From NCBI RefSeq assembly GCF_014137995.1, contig NZ_JACGWV010000001.1, forward strand, positions 310,001 through 374,000: a stretch of 64,000 nucleotides of DNA. Direction: 5' to 3'. The notes beneath the pieces were generated by a model. That model did no database searches. It saw nothing but the letters and a program-made list of their open reading frames with translations, and was not told the origin of the DNA. This stretch comes from Promicromonospora sukumoe. GTDB lineage: Bacteria > Actinomycetota > Actinomycetes > Actinomycetales > Cellulomonadaceae. Numbering within the stretch: the first letter of the stretch is position 1; the number at the start of each line of letters is the position of its first letter. Shown piece after piece: positions 26,613-35,397 of the stretch. Made by a program: the position numbers and the translations under genes.

Positions 26613-26990
26613 CTAGCCTCGTAGCGCGTGGACGTCTTCGGGCGTCATGTTCGGTCGGAGGGCGACGATGTCGTCGGCCCAGTTCATGACGACGATGGCG
26701 TCCTCGGGGACCGGCACGGTGCGTGTGAGCAGCGAGATGAACTCGGCGGCGAGGTCGTCGTCGCCCTCGGCGTCGATCGCCTTGGCGCTCGTGTGGAACT
26801 CGACAGTGGCAGCTCGTTGCCCATCGTTGATCGTGACCTGCGTGCTCATCAGCTGGGCGAGGTCCGACAGCTCGGGCCCGTCGACGGAGACGACGTCGGC
26901 CGAAGGCCACCGCCGCACGATCGCTGCCGCGACCTGGTCCGCGTCGAACTGCGCGTTCCCTTCGGCCACTGCTATTAGGAGGTCTGCCAT
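26613..26990 (-). CDS. Candidate immunity protein for the adjacent PrsW-type toxin
   Basis: 125 aa, starting 11 bp after the toxin stop on the same strand, the usual place for the immunity gene of a polymorphic toxin. It is acidic and small, with alternating helices and strands (ADLLIAVAEGNAQFDADQVAAAI, AATVEFHTSAKAIDAEGDDD). It is not a family I can name. The acidic surface would suit binding a basic nuclease domain. The role rests on position, size and charge only. Confidence 0.65.
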   Translation of the reverse strand: MADLLIAVAEGNAQFDADQVAAAIVRRWPSADVVSVDGPELSDLAQLMSTQVTINDGQRAATVEFHTSAKAIDAEGDDDLAAEFISLLTRTVPVPEDAIVVMNWADDIVALRPNMTPEDVHALRG

Positions 26991-27000
26991 GGTTCTCCGA

Positions 27001-29754
27001 TCACTCCGGAACGATCCTTACATACCCGCGGATGCCGAGAGCCTTCATGCGGGTCTCGATGAATTCCGCGGCCTTCGTGCTGTTGGTCGTCAGCTCGACC
27101 ACGCCGTCGCCGTCCATCACCTTGTTCGCCGCTTGCTGCAGCTTGGTGAGGGTCTTGTCCATCTTGGTGATGGCCGCTTCGCGCAGCCCCTCCTTCGGGA
27201 GGGAATCGGGGATGTAGAAGCTGCTTGACTCGTTGCTGATGTGCTTCGAGTCGCCAACAGCCCCGTACTGTGCGGTGAAGCCGTCCGGCTCCGAGCGGAT
27301 GGTCTTGCCCTCGGCGTTCGTGCCGATCGGGATGACTCGCTCGTTCTCGCCGTAGACCTTGACCTGGTAGTCCTTGGCGGGGCCTGAGCCTTTCACAGAC
27401 GTCGAGGCGTACGAGTCGTATCGAGCAGCGGCCGCGGCTTCGTCTGCGGGTGAGAGCGCTGCTTTCGTGGTGCCGTCGGCGAGGGGAACGGGGTCGCGTC
27501 GCAGAAATGCGGCCATGTTGATGGCGCCGGTCTCGTCGGCGAGGCCGTCGTGGGTGAACATCTCGCGTCGTGTGGTCCACCAGACTGCGGGGTCCGCGAC
27601 CAGGTCGTCGGCTGTGGTGCGCAGGATGCGCCCGGTTGCGGCGCCGGCGAAGTTGCCGGGCGCGAAGGTGAGTGCGACACCGAGGGTGTCTGCGGCAAGC
27701 TGGGTCGGTGTGGCCGTGGCGAAGTAGTCGCGTGTGGCCTGCCGCGGGTCGCGGACGAAGGTCGCGATGCCAGCGGACTTGTCCAGGCCCCAGGTCAGGA
27801 CACCGGAAATCCCCAGGGCGAGGCCGAGCGATCCGCCGGACAACACGATCAGGGCCGCGATACCGGCGCCGATCGCGAGCTGGGCCAGCAAGGGCTGGTC
27901 GTGCCACCAGTCGGCGAGCGCGTCGAGCACCCCGGCCAGCCAGTCACCGGTGCCATCGTCAGCGTCCGACCCTGTGGCAGGGTCGAGGCTAGGAAACTCG
28001 AAGTCCGGGTCGAGGGACGGGAAGTCGTCCGGTTCGAACGTCGGCAGGTCGCTCGGCACCACGGTCGGTAGATCGCTGGGGGCGACGGTCGGGAGATCCG
28101 TGGGAGGCAGGGTCGGCAGGTCAGTAGGTACCTGGGTGGGTGGGTCGAACGCTGGGGCCGTCGGGATCCCGGGCGGAGACCCGGTGGGTAGATCGTCGGG
28201 TAGCGCTGGAAGCTCGAACTGATCGTTGGTCGAGGTACCGATCTCGCGGGCTGTCGCGGGCGCTGCGGCGAACACCAGCCAACCGACCCCGGCCAGGACC
28301 GCGACGGCCGCCAGGCGTCGCGCCCACGGGTGCGTGCGAGCAGCAGCGTGCTCGTAGGCAAGTTCCCGCAGTGCGCGTTGCCCCGAGACCAGCGCCGCAC
28401 CGCGGTCGGCCGCGGCCCGCCGCGGCTCGGTCGGTTCGACGTGCTGCAGCCGAGGGGATGGTGATGGTGAAGGTGCGGGGTTAGTGGTCTCGAGTCGCCG
28501 CCGTGCGTGCCCGGCGATGGCTTGTGCAAGGTCCCGCGTGACGATCCAGATCAGGCTGGTGACCGCATCGACGACGGTGTTCACCATGGTGGGGGCGTGG
28601 GGCAGGGGGCGGACGGCCCAGGTGGGCGCAGGACGCCCGGTGAGGTTGGCTGCAGGGCGGGCGGCCAGGCGGGTCGCGTCGACCAGGAGGCTCATCACGA
28701 CCAGGAGCAGGAACACGGGGATGCGCCCGTGCCCGTGGCCCAGGAGCGACCACGGGATGCGTAGCCACCACGGGATGGTCGTCGACGCCGGGTCGAGCCA
28801 GGCCGGGGTGCCATCGTCGCCGGGCAATGCGCTGAACAGGTCCGTACCGGCGTTGTACATCGCGTGGTCGGCGACCGTGGACCACAGCACCACCACCGAC
28901 ATCGCGGCCAAGGCGAGCCCGATCAGCCGATGGCGTGCTTGCCAGGCTGCGACCGCGAGGCCGACCACACCGGTGACCAGCGCGGTCATGATGGCGTGCC
29001 CGCCGAACTCAGCGACCGTGGTCGGAGCAAGCAGCGCCCCGCCCGTGCTCATCGGGGTCGGGATCGGGACCAGCGCGAACCGGACATAGTCGGGCGGCAG
29101 CACACCGTCGGGCGTCAGGCCAAGCAGTGATCCGAAACCCGCGTTGCCAGTCGCCAACGCGGTCCGCCGCACCGACTCCTCCACGGCGAGAAACGCCGTG
29201 CCCGAGGCAAGGCCGAGCAGGACCCAGTCGACGACCGCGAACCGAGCCGCCCGCCGCGGTGCGAGAAGGGCCAGGACCACGACGGGAACGAGCTTGCCAG
29301 CCTCTTCGGCGATGCCGGCGATGGCGACCTGGGCTCCGGTCTCAGTGACGGCGAACATGTCGAGCTGTGCCACCTGGCCCGCCAGCGTTGTGGTGATCAG
29401 CCCGATTCCCACCGACCACGGTACGCACAAGGTGAAGAAACCCAAGAATCCGGACCAGGTCAGCGTCTTGGTACGCGCCAGCGCGAACCACGCGATCACA
29501 ACCCAGAGGCATCCGAGGTAGGCGCGCATCCCAAGGCGGAGCTCTGGTGCAAACAGCCACAGCCCGGCCAGCCATGCCAAGGATCCGGCCAGCACGACCG
29601 TCCGCGCTACCGCGAGTACTCGGACGAGGCGTGGGTGCCGACTCAACCACCCTGAACGATGTTCGGCGAGATGCTGCCACCACTCCCTGGGCGCATCTGA
29701 GCGCTGCTTCTGGTTAGGTCTTGTTACACGGTCTTCTTCCTGCACTGCCACCAC
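27001..29754 (-). CDS. Polymorphic toxin: PrsW-like membrane protease domain, Pro/Thr linker, C-terminal nuclease-type toxin
   Basis: 917 aa from GTG 29754 (preceded by GGAGGGG); the frame is open further upstream. About ten hydrophobic segments fill the first 450 residues, with PrsW intramembrane-metalloprotease motifs: IAEEAGKL, then AVDWVLLGLASGTAFLAVEES, FGGHAIMTALVTG and VADHAMYN. Then come a Pro/Ser/Asp/Thr-rich linker with DLPT repeats, two more membrane segments and a C-terminal ~130-residue domain with EPDGFTAQYGAVGDSKH, a D…DxK layout like restriction-endonuclease-fold toxins. PrsW-linked export of toxins was proposed for actinobacterial polymorphic toxins. The enzyme type of the tip is my inference. 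Confidence 0.8.
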   Translation of the reverse strand: MVAVQEEDRVTRPNQKQRSDAPREWWQHLAEHRSGWLSRHPRLVRVLAVARTVVLAGSLAWLAGLWLFAPELRLGMRAYLGCLWVVIAWFALARTKTLTWSGFLGFFTLCVPWSVGIGLITTTLAGQVAQLDMFAVTETGAQVAIAGIAEEAGKLVPVVVLALLAPRRAARFAVVDWVLLGLASGTAFLAVEESVRRTALATGNAGFGSLLGLTPDGVLPPDYVRFALVPIPTPMSTGGALLAPTTVAEFGGHAIMTALVTGVVGLAVAAWQARHRLIGLALAAMSVVVLWSTVADHAMYNAGTDLFSALPGDDGTPAWLDPASTTIPWWLRIPWSLLGHGHGRIPVFLLLVVMSLLVDATRLAARPAANLTGRPAPTWAVRPLPHAPTMVNTVVDAVTSLIWIVTRDLAQAIAGHARRRLETTNPAPSPSPSPRLQHVEPTEPRRAAADRGAALVSGQRALRELAYEHAAARTHPWARRLAAVAVLAGVGWLVFAAAPATAREIGTSTNDQFELPALPDDLPTGSPPGIPTAPAFDPPTQVPTDLPTLPPTDLPTVAPSDLPTVVPSDLPTFEPDDFPSLDPDFEFPSLDPATGSDADDGTGDWLAGVLDALADWWHDQPLLAQLAIGAGIAALIVLSGGSLGLALGISGVLTWGLDKSAGIATFVRDPRQATRDYFATATPTQLAADTLGVALTFAPGNFAGAATGRILRTTADDLVADPAVWWTTRREMFTHDGLADETGAINMAAFLRRDPVPLADGTTKAALSPADEAAAAARYDSYASTSVKGSGPAKDYQVKVYGENERVIPIGTNAEGKTIRSEPDGFTAQYGAVGDSKHISNESSSFYIPDSLPKEGLREAAITKMDKTLTKLQQAANKVMDGDGVVELTTNSTKAAEFIETRMKALGIRGYVRIVPE

Positions 29755-29951
29755 TCGCGCCCCCTCCACCGCCCCTGCAGCCGGGCAAACCGTATGGGGT
29801 CCGCGTACACGGGGCAAGGGGGCTGAGCAGACAATGCGGCGCGCGAGACCGATGAGATAGCAGTCCCTCACGGTTCGCTTGGACCCTTGTGAGGAGCATC
29901 GAGCAGCCGGAGTCCGGCTTTCAGGCCAGCGACATGCTGCTGGCAGATGGT

Positions 29952-30980
29952 CTAGCCCAGTAGGCGTGTCTTGGCGGCCGTGAATTCTTCGTCGGTGAGC
30001 GCACCTGAACGGTGCAGCTGCGCGAGGCTGGCCAGTTGCTCGGTGAGCCCTGCCGGAGTTGGTGGAGCGAGTTGGACCCGCACTTGCTTGGCGCTGCCGA
30101 TTCGGCGTCGTAGTTCATCGATATCGGTGAGGTAGCTGTTGAACTCGAACTTGCTCAAGGGCAGCGTGTTGCTCAGCGTCCAGGGGTCGTTGCTGTCGGA
30201 GTTGCGTGACCGGTTGCTTCCTCTCCAGTAGTCTTTGTTCGCGGTTCCCTGGTAGCTCGGGGTGAGGACTTCCAGGACACCGGTAACGAAGCCGGAGTTG
30301 TACTCGATGCCGGTGATGTCGACGTAGTGGAAGGTCGCGGACCGTTCACCGCCCAGCGTGCCTGCCATGAATCCGGTCATCCCGCCGGTCTTGATGATGG
30401 CCAGGCGGTCTTCGAACGCCACGAGGGTTCCAGCGTTTCCCGAGGTCAGGATGAGCCAGGGGTGCTCGTCCTGGTGGCATTGGCGAAGGATGGCCTCGCT
30501 TGCCTTGCGTGAGGGCTGGCCCCGCATGATCGTGTGCGGCCAGTCGATGTTCCGCGCGGCCTCCATGCGCTTGGTCGCGGCGACCAGTGTCGCGTCTGCA
30601 GCGTTCAGTGCGGCCACCAACTCGGGCGGGGCGGGGGTGTTCTGGCCGTGCCGGGCGTAGTGCTCGATGGCCCCCACGTCGTGTGCGGGGATCTGCTTGA
30701 AGGTCATCGAGTGCCCGTTGTTCCCGACGATGTCGAGGGTGCCCTTGTTCTCGTTGAAGGTCATCGACCGGATGCCCCAGTAGCGGGCCTCGTACCTGAT
30801 CTCGCGCTCGAGGAGTCCAACGACCCGGAGCGGGGTGACGGCGATCTCGTTCATCAGGGGCGTCCGGTTGTTGCAGCCCCCGAGGTACCAGACGTCCTCG
30901 CCGGGAAGCAGCGCTGCCGTGGCGACGCTAAGTCTCCGTGCGGCCTTGTCGGGCTTCCACCTGACGGAGAAGTACGTCAT
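29952..30980 (-). CDS. Bacterial PH-domain protein with C-terminal SHOCT helix
   Basis: 342 aa. The N-terminal half (KAARRLSVATAALLPGEDVWYLGGC…) and the segment TLVAFEDRLAIIKTG…GIEYNSGFVTGVLEVL resemble bacterial pleckstrin-homology folds. The last 35 residues (LTEQLASLAQLHRSGALTDEEFTAAKTRLL) are a textbook SHOCT motif, an oligomerisation helix hairpin. No transmembrane segment is evident. Such proteins recur near membrane stress and defence genes. It is followed downstream by a small hairpin (29905-29919). Confidence 0.8.
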   Translation of the reverse strand: MTYFSVRWKPDKAARRLSVATAALLPGEDVWYLGGCNNRTPLMNEIAVTPLRVVGLLEREIRYEARYWGIRSMTFNENKGTLDIVGNNGHSMTFKQIPAHDVGAIEHYARHGQNTPAPPELVAALNAADATLVAATKRMEAARNIDWPHTIMRGQPSRKASEAILRQCHQDEHPWLILTSGNAGTLVAFEDRLAIIKTGGMTGFMAGTLGGERSATFHYVDITGIEYNSGFVTGVLEVLTPSYQGTANKDYWRGSNRSRNSDSNDPWTLSNTLPLSKFEFNSYLTDIDELRRRIGSAKQVRVQLAPPTPAGLTEQLASLAQLHRSGALTDEEFTAAKTRLLG

Positions 30981-31146
30981 CGAGATCCTCCGTGGCGGGA
31001 ACGTCGTGTCTGCGATCGGGCTGTCAACGGTACGACGTGCGTCGCCCGAAGTACCGGGGTGCGAACGGGTGAAGTGAGTGCTCCGCTCTGTATCGCAGCC
31101 GGGTCGACCCTGGCCACCTCGATAGCTGTAGTGGGTGGTGATGCTG

Positions 31147-32250
31147 TCATGTGGTGGTCTCGTTCGGTGGTTGTTCGTTCGCGTCGAGGACGTCCTCGAC
31201 GATCTCGACGATGCTGATCTCCTGCGCGGTGTCTGCCTGGTCCGGTGGCTCCGGTGCGGAGTAGAGGATCATCTCGCCGGCGCCCAGCTGTGGGTACTTC
31301 TCCACGAGGAAGCGGCGGCGGTAGGCACGGTTGGCTTCGTCCACGATCGTCTCGATGGTTGCCCAGTTCATCGTGGCGCTGATGCCGACGCCGACGAACG
31401 GGACCACCTTGCCCAGCGTGGACTTGGTGAACTTCATGCCGAACTGCTTGGCGAACTCGGTCAACGCGCGCGAGATGATGGACGTGTCCAGCTGCGCCCA
31501 CGGTGCGCCCCGATAGAGCAGCTGGGTCAGCTTCGACAGGTCCTTGAGCGCTGCGCCTCGGGTAGTGGCCGTGGTGGCCGTGCCGACGTTGATCACGGAC
31601 CGGACGATCAGTTTCTCCGCAGGGTCGTCAGGGTCGTACCCGTAGGACAGGGCGACGTGCCCCACCGCGCGCGAGGCGATCCCGAGGACTGCCGCACCGT
31701 CCGCAGCCATCGCGCTGACTACGGTCAGCGTCCCTGGCGCGGCCCCGGCGCCGCTGCTTGCCACGATGGTGCCACCGGTCAGGACGAGGGCTGTCCCGGT
31801 ACCCGTCGCCGTCGCGGCACCGGCGTAGCCAAGGTCTAGGTTCCGCCCACGGATCGTGTCCACGACCTCAAGGTCGAGGGCGCGTACGTCGTCGAGCGTG
31901 CTGATGTCGTGCCCTGCCTCGACGTACTTCCTTGTCGTGCGCTCAGGTGACAGGCCGAAGTGCGACACGCGGGCGAGGAAGACCTGCGCACTGTCGACCG
32001 CGTCCGTGGTCCATCGTTCGAACGCCTCCGGCATTGCCTCACCCACCTGCTTCACGGTGGCCGCTGCGGAGTCTCGGACCTTCTGCAGGCGCGGGCTGTT
32101 CTCGACGGCCTGCCCGACCTTGTCGCCGACCCATCCGACCGCGCGGGATGTCGCGTTTCCGACGGCCCGTGACGCTCGTGTCAGCGGGCGCGCGTGAGCG
32201 GTTTCGAGCGCGTCCCAGGCACGACGCTCGTACTTGGACGGTTCAGGCAC
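31147..32250 (-). CDS. EcsC family protein
   Basis: 367 aa. The central region shows the EcsC family pattern: an Ala/Gly/Thr-rich hydrophobic stretch (LDLGYAGAATATGTGTALVLTGG) followed by AADGAAVLGIASRAVGHVALSYGYDPDDPAEKLIV, with the conserved YGYDP block, and VVPFVGVGISATMNWATI near the C-terminus. EcsC proteins are of unknown biochemical function and often membrane-associated. Its neighbour is a bPH-SHOCT protein in the same direction, 166 bp downstream, so the two may act together at the membrane. Confidence 0.85.
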   Translation of the reverse strand: MPEPSKYERRAWDALETAHARPLTRASRAVGNATSRAVGWVGDKVGQAVENSPRLQKVRDSAAATVKQVGEAMPEAFERWTTDAVDSAQVFLARVSHFGLSPERTTRKYVEAGHDISTLDDVRALDLEVVDTIRGRNLDLGYAGAATATGTGTALVLTGGTIVASSGAGAAPGTLTVVSAMAADGAAVLGIASRAVGHVALSYGYDPDDPAEKLIVRSVINVGTATTATTRGAALKDLSKLTQLLYRGAPWAQLDTSIISRALTEFAKQFGMKFTKSTLGKVVPFVGVGISATMNWATIETIVDEANRAYRRRFLVEKYPQLGAGEMILYSAPEPPDQADTAQEISIVEIVEDVLDANEQPPNETTT

Positions 32251-32501
32251 AAATCAGACAGTACGACCGCGGCCTGCGTCGTGACCTAGTACGCCGCAGA
32301 GATCACCCGCTTGTGTGCGCAAGCTCCTCAGCACGGCCGAGGGCCCGTGGACGATCGACGACGTGGTGAACGAGGAAGGCACGGCATCTGTGTCGGGCTC
32401 CGGGGGAGGTACCAGCCGACCGACATGGTGAGAACCACTCCGGCACCGCCGAGCGCGGCGGCGGTGGACGACACTCCCCCGGACGCTGTGGTGGGTCTGA
32501 T

Positions 32502-32531
32502 GCAGGGTCTCGTCCGGCGGCGAGACCCTGC
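32502..32531 (-). terminator. Hairpin terminator after the GIY-YIG gene
   Basis: A perfect 11-bp stem GCAGGGTCTCG / CGAGACCCTGC with an 8-nt loop lies 13 bp beyond the stop of the GIY-YIG gene. There is no long U-tract, as is usual in actinobacteria. It probably ends the ParB-like/GIY-YIG transcript. Confidence 0.65.
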
Positions 32532-32544
32532 ATTTCTCGGTGGA

Positions 32545-32934
32545 TCAGCGAATGGCGGGCATCTTGTGGGAGCGGCGGTGGCTCGCCGGCACCATCCACA
32601 CGTAGGCCGAGCGTTCCAGGGCATCCAGCTCGGGCGACGTGGAGTCGGTTGCGGCCACGCTGACGACGTATGCCCAGTCGCGGGCGTTTCCTGTGCGTAC
32701 ATGCTCAGCGACACGCTTGGCGAGCATCCGACGAGTCTGTCCTACATAGCAGGGCACTCCGAGCGTGCTGATGGCGCAGTAGATTCGAGGGTCGCGAAGA
32801 CCAGGGCCCTGACCCGCTGCGAGGTCAGCGACGGGGTAGGCGGTCATGGCGGCCGGGTCGGACAGCCCGCGTGAGGTGACCCAGGCCTGCCAGTCCCTGG
32901 CTGCGGCGGCGAGCGACGGTGACACGGCGCTCAT
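32545..32934 (-). CDS. Small GIY-YIG nuclease-like protein
   Basis: 129 aa from ATG 32934, overlapping the upstream gene's stop by 4 bp. The motif order is RIYCAISTLGVPCYVGQTRR (GIY replaced by IYC, YVG as YIG) then KRVAEHVRTGNARDWAYVVS and ELDALERSAYV with the catalytic Glu, i.e. a compact GIY-YIG domain. The preceding residues are helical. It is coupled to the ParB-like gene, which may supply DNA targeting. The two-gene operon sits next to the right-end HTH module of island I2. Confidence 0.75.
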   Translation of the reverse strand: MSAVSPSLAAAARDWQAWVTSRGLSDPAAMTAYPVADLAAGQGPGLRDPRIYCAISTLGVPCYVGQTRRMLAKRVAEHVRTGNARDWAYVVSVAATDSTSPELDALERSAYVWMVPASHRRSHKMPAIR

Positions 32935-34964
32935 GCAGATGTCCCGGTCGGGCGGAAGGTGAACATGCCGGCCTGGGCCTGCATGAGGTGGTCGAGGGTC
33001 TCCTGCCACGGTGCCATGCCCGTGATGTCCTGACCGACCATCTGTGCCCGCCCGCGCAGCTCGCTGATGGACGCGACGAGCGTGTTGAGCGCTTCGGCGT
33101 CGTCAGCGAGGTCCTTGAGCCGTGTCTCCATCTCGTCGCGGGCTCGCGCGACGGGGTCGCCGTCGTTGTCCTGCTCGTCGTCGGGAGAGATCTGGAGCCC
33201 CTCGAGCGCCAGATCCACCAGGTCCGCCGTCTGGACTCCACCGACAGAGGCACCGCGGACGTGCCCGTTGGCGTCCAGGGACGCGAAGCTCTTGGCGCCC
33301 ATGTCGACGGCCGGCAGGGGATCGCTGGACGGCTCGTAGCCCGCGTGGAACCAGTCCGCCGCCAGCGCCAGCTGGATCAAGCCCTTCCGCGTGGCGAGCA
33401 GGCCCTTGAACAGCTCGAGGAAGGTGATGCGGCGGACGCTCTTCTTCGCGCCGCCAGAACCGCCTAGGAGCGTGGTGCTGACGCGTCCGTTGGCTACCAG
33501 CGCGATCGCACCCACCAGACGCAACTCCGCCTTGGCGTCAGGGTCGCCTTCGAGCGCGAGGGGGACGAGCTCCAGGTAGGAGTCCGGGGAGCGCAGGACG
33601 AGTGCATTGTGCGGCAGGTTCGGGTCGAGCACACCCTTGTACGTCCACGCCGAGCCGAGGGGCTTGATCCCGGCCCACGGCCGTGAAAGCGCAGCGGCCA
33701 GGATCTCGACAGCGTGGTGCAGGTGGACGGCGCCGTAGGCGCCCTGTCGCCGGATCTGAGCCTTGAACAGGGCGTACTTGTCGTGGAGCAGGAGCTTGCA
33801 GATCCGGGCGGCGCGATCCAGCGCGTGCAGGTCGTCGTCGACGTCGATGACCAGTGCGAGCTCATCGTCGGTCAGGACGCCCTGGCGATGCATCGCGTGG
33901 AGTATGTCGAGCGTCTGCTTGAAGAACTGGTCGTCGTCGTCCCACTTCTCCTGCCCGGTGTGGATGTCGGCGACCATGCGGTCGATCGCGCCGATCATCT
34001 CGCCGTTGACCTCGGTGGGCAGGTACAGGCGGGTCGGCACGACGAGGATCTGGTTCAGGTGGATTGCCCGCTGCCCCAGGCTGGGCGGTTCCTGGCCCCG
34101 GGCGGGGAGCTGGTCCGCCTCGTACTCGCGCAGCCACGCGGTGCGGACCGCGTGCTGCGCGGTCTGGAACGCGTCATCGCGGGTCGTTGGCGAGACCCGC
34201 ACCGTCGGCAGCAGATGGTCGATGATCCGCTCGGAGACCTGCTTCGCAGTCAGCCGCTCGCCGTCGGCGATGCCGAGGCCAAGCATCATGCACGCGGTCC
34301 ACCGGGTGATGCCGTCCCGGATCAGGACGACGAACTGGTCGGGTGTACCGTCGTCGAAGGTCAGGATCGCGAGGTGCGTGGCCAGTTCCTGTCGAACACC
34401 GGTCGCGAGGATCTCTGCGGGCCGCTTGCGCGCACGCAGATCGTGCACGGTGCGGGCGATGTCACCCGACGTGGTGGCCCGGTAGGTGGCCACGTCGGTG
34501 AAGCGGTAGCAGGGGATCCCCTCACGGATGGTCGGTGAAGGCCAGAGCGGGTCGCCGGCCCGGGTGACCGACATGCCGCGCGGCTGCGGACCGGGCAGAA
34601 GCATCGGCGTGGAGGCCTCGTAGTGCGCCGCGAGAAGCTCACCCTCCGGGGTCGCGACCCGGAAAGCTCCGGCGATCTGTGCATCCGCGGTAGCCGGGTC
34701 GTCCGTGGTTCGTGAGATGACTCGCCCAGCCTCACGCGGTGCCGTGAACGCGACGCCGGCGGTGGCCTTGTCGAGCGACCGGCTGAGGAGCTGCCCGGGC
34801 CGAGCGCGGACCTTGTGGATCGTCGGGCGCGGCCGGAGTCGTGCCGTGATCTGCATGTCGCCGAGCTCGGCGATGAGCTCGCCCGTAGCAAGGGCCGGAC
34901 GTTCAGTCTCGCTGATGTCCTCGGTGTCGGCGCCAGGGATCGTGAAGGTGGGGTTGGGTGTCAT
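32931..34964 (-). CDS. ParB-like N-terminal domain protein of unknown function
   Basis: 677 aa from ATG 34964. Residues 60-260 include VLIRDGITRWTACMMLGLGI, resembling the dGxxRxxA motif of ParB/sulfiredoxin-fold proteins, and ERLTAKQVSERIIDHLLPTV. The rest is largely helical (HLHHAVEILAAALSRPW, ITFLELFKGLLATRKGLI) with a C-terminal coiled region (ARDEMETRLKDLADDAEAL). It is co-transcribed with the small GIY-YIG protein. ParB-fold proteins can be CTP-dependent clamps, nucleases or DNA-modification regulators; no further assignment is safe. A strong hairpin lies in its 5' region. Confidence 0.55.
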   Translation of the reverse strand: MTPNPTFTIPGADTEDISETERPALATGELIAELGDMQITARLRPRPTIHKVRARPGQLLSRSLDKATAGVAFTAPREAGRVISRTTDDPATADAQIAGAFRVATPEGELLAAHYEASTPMLLPGPQPRGMSVTRAGDPLWPSPTIREGIPCYRFTDVATYRATTSGDIARTVHDLRARKRPAEILATGVRQELATHLAILTFDDGTPDQFVVLIRDGITRWTACMMLGLGIADGERLTAKQVSERIIDHLLPTVRVSPTTRDDAFQTAQHAVRTAWLREYEADQLPARGQEPPSLGQRAIHLNQILVVPTRLYLPTEVNGEMIGAIDRMVADIHTGQEKWDDDDQFFKQTLDILHAMHRQGVLTDDELALVIDVDDDLHALDRAARICKLLLHDKYALFKAQIRRQGAYGAVHLHHAVEILAAALSRPWAGIKPLGSAWTYKGVLDPNLPHNALVLRSPDSYLELVPLALEGDPDAKAELRLVGAIALVANGRVSTTLLGGSGGAKKSVRRITFLELFKGLLATRKGLIQLALAADWFHAGYEPSSDPLPAVDMGAKSFASLDANGHVRGASVGGVQTADLVDLALEGLQISPDDEQDNDGDPVARARDEMETRLKDLADDAEALNTLVASISELRGRAQMVGQDITGMAPWQETLDHLMQAQAGMFTFRPTGTSA

Positions 34965-34991
34965 GGCAGGTAATCGCCCTTCAGGGGTCGT

Positions 34992-35019
34992 GGAGGGCTC
35001 TGCATGACAGAGGCCCTCC
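34992..35019 (-). promoter_or_regulatory. Strong hairpin upstream of the ParB-like gene
   Basis: On the minus strand GGAGGGCCTCTG, a five-base loop (TCATG) and CAGAGCCCTCC form an 11-bp stem with one bulge, about 28 bp before the ATG. It could end transcripts coming from the HTH gene or act in the leader of the ParB-like gene. Confidence 0.45.
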
Positions 35020-35397
35020 CGATGGGAAGGGCCGTAGTGGACCCGTCTGATGACGGGAAGCTCCTGTGTCGCACCATCTGGGTGAGACGCGTCTACGGCT
35101 TCGAGCGCGCTCTTCGACGTTCCCCACCCCTCGCCCAGGATCTGCCACCCGCAGGTGAAAGATCGAGAGCACCAGAGCCTGTTCAGCTCGCGCGGCGCCA
35201 GGCCGCGACCGGAGGTCCGTACGATCGGCGGCAAGAGAATATCAGGTAGGAGTCCGCTTGGCCCGACCGGCGCAGCCTCGGTGTTGTGCCGTGCGTGCGG
35301 CGACCTTCCATCGGAACAGTTCTCATCCCCTATGGCGCGAGGAGCAGGGCCAGATCTGGTTGTCTGATCTGGCTTGGTGCTCGGCAAGCTCGCGGGG
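35020..35397. other. Intergenic region, no convincing gene
   Basis: About 380 bp between the HTH gene and the ParB-like gene leader. Short frames occur on the plus strand but none has a ribosome-binding site or protein-like composition. Confidence 0.35.

Noticed and set aside
27950..28250. Repetitive DNA in the toxin gene
   Set aside because: It encodes a Pro/Thr/Asp linker with DLPT repeats; this is protein-level low complexity, not a CRISPR or DNA element.
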